This document shows positions 60,341 through 64,000 of a DNA stretch of 64,000 nt, piece after piece. Every line of letters begins with the position of its first letter. Position 1 is the stretch's first letter. The notes under the pieces are model-generated. The model made no database searches. It was not told where the DNA came from and saw only the letters and a program-made list of their open reading frames with translations. The position numbers were made by a program, and so were the translations under genes. The stretch is from Castor canadensis (lineage: Eukaryota; Chordata; Mammalia; Rodentia; Castoridae): NCBI RefSeq assembly GCF_047511655.1, contig NC_133393.1:156937779-157001778 (forward strand), written 5' to 3'.

Positions 60341-61183
60341 TGGCACCTTGGCACATGTGCTCTGTGGACACTCACTGGGTTTCCTGCCCATTGGTGCAGT
60401 GTCCTCTAGTGCCTAACTTGTCATCCCATTGCCACCCTACATGTGGGCCTGCCCTGCCCCCTGTAGCCCACTGTGAACAAGGTTAAGAATTAATGGCCAG
60501 GCCTGGAAGGCCTCCTTCAAGCCAGACAGGAGAGGGAGAAGAGAGGCAGATGGACAGATGGGGAGGCTGGCGTCATATGCCTCCTGCCCTGAGGCTTAAT
60601 CTATGGGAAGGCAGAGCTGCGTGGACCCTGCTCAGCCGGCACTGAGTCAGTGAGTAAAGTCAGCGTGTCTTCCTGTCAGTAGTAGACACCTGTCCACATG
60701 AGCTCAGGCTTCCCAAGGCTCCCAGAGTGGGACCTAAGTCCTCAAAAGAAATTTTGAAAAGAAACTCTTCATATGGCCTCTGAAAAGTGAACAGTCTTGG
60801 ACCAAGAAGACCCAAGTGTTCATCCTCCCTCCTTATATGAGACTCAGGGAGACATCAGAGCTGCAGAGCACACAGAACACTCTGGGAAACTGATCCTGAT
60901 GCTCAGTCCCTGACTGGTGGTGCCTGGTGCCTCGGTGTGAATGGGGCCCTTTCTGTCCAAGTTCTGTAGGATATGGGAGGCAGAGCCAAGTGCCCATCTT
61001 TCCTACAGAATTCTATAAGACGTTCCAGTCGTGCACAGATCCTGGGACCAGGGCAACCTAAACTTGTTTCTGAATTGGCCAGTGGTCAGCCTGTCTGTGC
61101 AGAACTCACGAAGATGCTGGGCTGAGGGGAAGGTTTGGCCAGATTTGAGTTTTTGGGACGGCAATGACACGTGTGTGCTGGAG

Positions 61184-61228
61184 AGGGAGGGTCAGAGAGA
61201 GACAGAGATAGGGAGGGAGAGAGGGCAT
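61184..61228. repeat. Purine-rich (GAGA/GGGA) tract
   Basis: About 45 bases almost free of pyrimidines on the plus strand ('gagagggagggtcagagagagacagagatagggagggagagaggg'). Low-complexity repeat. Confidence 0.75.
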
Positions 61229-63109
61229 GGCATTAGTGTCTCCAGGCCAAAGGGTGTACCCCTGGCCCCGTTGCAGTACCAGTCATACCTCCCAGCTGAC
61301 TTTCTTCAAAAGGATTTAAAAATAGGGCTGTGGTACAGTGTCTTTCAAACGTGTGTTTCTTTCCTTCTTTCAGTGTGTCCACAGGTGCCTCTTGCCTTGC
61401 TGGGGTGGTGAGACAGGGGGGCTGTTGGGAGCCAGGGTAGGGCAGTCATTTGCAGGCCAGGGCCCAGCTTCAGGGGCTTACCTGGAGACTTGCAGTGCTG
61501 ACTCACAGACCTAAGCCAAAGGAGTACCTGTCCCAAAGATGTAGCCATTCCCTCCCTGCAGTTCCACCACCTCTGTTCTACCTAGAGCAGGTGCCTCCAG
61601 GACTCCAGCTGTGACACTTGACCAGAACAATGCAGTTCACTTTCACCTCTGCAGTTCCTGGAGGGAGGCGGAGCAAGTTATTGTTGAAATGGCCTGCCAA
61701 GTCTCAGCTGTGTCCTGCCCTGGCAGTCATGAGGTGGGCTAGTGTGGACCTTTGAGGCCCCAGGACAGACCCGTTCGAAGCCCTTAGCACCCTGCTGCTA
61801 GAGATGAGTCTCAACCCATGGCGTCTTTCAGACAGGAGGTAAGACCAGCACCACACAACTGCGTTGGCGTGGCCATACTGCTGACTGTTCCACTGCCCTC
61901 CCAGGGACCCAGAGTGACCTGGATGGGGCTGGTTCCTGGGCACCCTGGCAAGGAGCCTGCTGACACACAAGTCTGGGCAGGTGGACAAATGCTGGCCAAA
62001 GGTTGAGTGTCTCAGTTCCAACCCCCAGGCCAGGCCTTGGCTAGGGCATCCCCACCTTGGCCTCAGTACCATGTCAGACCTGGCCCCTCTCCTCTCACTT
62101 TCCAGGCAGGCGGCAATCAGTGAGCAACCGGGGTCCCCAGGGTGCTATGGGGCAGTGCTTCAGAGGCTTTCCAGGCACAGGCTACAGGGGTGAGTATATG
62201 ACAGATTCCAATCCAGAACCCCTCAATACGTGACCTGAAGTTCAGCTTGCGTGTAGACCTGTGAGGCCGCGTGCAGGATTTTCTTGGGTAATGGGTGAGC
62301 TGGGCCTGATAGCAGGGTGGGCAGAGTCTGTGTGTCTTCTGCCCTGCCAAGTGTTAGGAATGCAGGGATGGGAGGGGAGGCACAGGAAGCAGTGAGACCC
62401 CTGGAGAGTATTCCTTTCTGAAGACCCTGTCCTATAAAAGTAGGCTCCAAAACTCCCCACCCCAGCCCCTGGCTTTCCATGGGGTGTGTGACAATGGTGG
62501 CTGTTGGTAGCAAAGTGGCCGAGTATAGCAGGGGGCCCAAGTCAGTGGCAGGAATGGGGCATGGGCTGCAATGAAACCTGTGGAAAACACCAGGCACATG
62601 TGTGGCAGGGTGTAGCTGGCCACTCTACATGGAGGCTGCAGCCTTTCCAATGCCTCTCCCACCCAGAAAACACTTCCTCCATCTCCCACCACCTGCTCTA
62701 TCTACTCTCCTGTACCACTGTGTCCAGCCTGGCACTGTGTTCATGCCAAGACCATCAGGGACCACACCAGAGCCCTGGCCACAGTGGACCTCTTGGGGCT
62801 GGTTGACCAGAGTTGGGAAGGGCCCTCGCTTGTTACTCTTTTAGGCTACTCCCTCACTAACTGGCCTGGGCGGGAGGAGGGCTGCCTATGAATAGCAGCA
62901 GAGGCTGGGTTTTGAGGAAGAAAGTGGATTTGCTCAAAGCCCTCAGGAAACCTGGGAAGCAGCCTCTTGTTTAGGAAATGCCCCCTGATATTTAGCTGGT
63001 GGCTGAATCCTAAGGCCAGTGATGGACTCACTTGAGGGTATCTGTCTTGGGATCCCAGCAGGGCCTTAGCGGGTAAGAGCCTCCTTTCTTTAGACAGAGA
63101 ACCCTGCTC

Positions 63110-63325
63110 CGTCCCTGCCTGCTGCCCAGCTGTGGCCTAATTGGATCGATCACCTTAAACCCCTCCAGGGGCTTGGAATCTCAGGCAGACGGGACCCCCT
63201 CCCCTTCTGCAGGTCCCCTGTAGATTAACTCGGCTTACTTGATTCATTGATTTGTCAAGGGTTCGTTTATCACACTGACGGCTGGAAAAACCTTAAATAA
63301 ATATTTATCATCCTTGGAGGGTCCT
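63110..63325. promoter_or_regulatory. Single-copy island with AT-rich core (candidate conserved element)
   Basis: 'ggcctaattggatcgatcaccttaaacccc' and 'agattaactcggcttacttgattcattgatttgtcaagggttcgtttatcacactgacggctgg..ccttaaataaatatttatc' lie in repeat-free DNA with several retained CpGs (63146, 63190, 63231, 63264, 63279). CpG retention inside AT-rich sequence makes it one of the better enhancer candidates. Confidence 0.4.
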
Positions 63326-64000
63326 TGCCAGGCCCAGGAAGGAGTGGGCACAGCTCCAGTTGCACCCATGTAGGTTCCCTAGGGGTGGACTTGAGCTGGG
63401 CCCTGGGTCTGGCCCCCAGGATGTCCATGGTGGCCACAGCTGCCATCGTCCCGTGGCATATCCTGGAGACTGAGGCCTGGACAGGGCTTTACAGGTGCTG
63501 TCTTCACATGCCACTCTTAGGGAGGTGCCCTGGTATCACCCTGGCAACGGCCACCTCCCTCCTGCACAAGCCCTAACGTCCCCAGGCCTGACAGCCCATT
63601 ATGCTGTGGTTAGTGTGTGTCCTTGCTCTGTCCCTGCTGAACTGAGATCCCCACTGCATCCTGGGACCTTGGCCAAAAGCAGAGATACTCACAAGATCCC
63701 TGGCAGGAGGGATCAGGAGGGATGGAGAGGGGCAGGCTGTGTCCCTTAGCACCACATTCAGGGCATTCAGGAGGAAGGTGGCATCATGGGGAAGATGTGT
63801 CCAGTGGGTGAGCTGGTGAGTTTGGGGTATGGTGGTGGGAGAAGAGAGGTGTCCTGAGGTTGAGCTCCAATCAGGGGTGGGGTGTGATGCATCCTGGGTG
63901 ACTCCTGGCTTGGGGCCATGGGGCTGAGGAGAGGCATGCTGTACAGGTGAGGAGCAGGTATGAGCCTGGAGAAGTTGGGGAGCAAGTCACGAGGCCCATC

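Larger units (their letters stand above)
5987..64000 (+). other. TAFA5 intron 1 (5' portion, at least 58 kb)
   Basis: Everything after the exon 1 donor is intronic if TAFA5 is transcribed as in other mammals, where this intron is very long. I looked for the alternative short-isoform first exon (start MQLLKALWAL, expected in a CpG-rich context) and for the exons of the TAFA domain and found neither. The stretch is a mosaic of GC-rich unique sequence, old repeats and AT-rich unique islands, listed separately. Segments not listed, for example 10400-13000, 14000-16000, 17400-19600, 30100-33100, 45200-47000 and 60400-63000, contain no gene, RNA or recognisable element that I can support. Confidence 0.8.

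Overview
The window is mammalian nuclear DNA, and almost all of it is non-coding. CpG is depleted except in one dense island. It contains GT/CA microsatellites, old placental repeats (MIR, MER5-like, MaLR LTR, L1 3' pieces) and a younger SINE built from a 7SL-derived B1 unit plus a tRNA-derived ID-like unit. The B1 unit points to a rodent. B1 joined to an ID-like unit of this form, with no murid B2 or B4 element seen, suggests a non-murid rodent, most likely of the beaver/kangaroo-rat group (Castorimorpha). That lineage call is an inference from memory of repeat families.

One protein-coding exon is recognisable: the first coding exon of the long isoform of TAFA5 (FAM19A5), a brain-enriched secreted chemokine-like protein, at 5875-5986 on the plus strand. 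It sits inside a CpG island (about 5405-6745) that must contain the promoter and 5' UTR, and it ends at a consensus splice donor in phase 1.

Layout: 1 to about 5400 is upstream intergenic DNA with a MIR, a GT/GC alternating tract and some AT-rich single-copy islands. 5405-6745 is the CpG-island promoter, 5' UTR, exon 1 and the start of intron 1. 5987-64000 is entirely the 5' part of TAFA5 intron 1, which is known to be very long in other mammals. I found no second TAFA5 exon and no second CpG island that could be the alternative short-isoform promoter.

The intron alternates between GC-rich, CpG-poor, rapidly diverging sequence and short AT-rich, repeat-free stretches with homeodomain, POU, SOX, FOX and E-box type sites. 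The latter resemble the conserved non-coding elements usual in introns of neural genes. They are listed as candidates only, because conservation cannot be tested here.

The many long open frames are chance products of GC-rich, stop-poor sequence. I found no CRISPR array, phage, operon, intact retrogene or other self-contained genetic system. The observations most worth checking are a uORF and alternative-start arrangement in TAFA5 exon 1, a homeobox-E-box composite site at 24417-24431, a CpG-retaining block near 50340 that could be an enhancer or cryptic exon, two octamer sites, a TCAGGG hexamer array and several small minisatellites.
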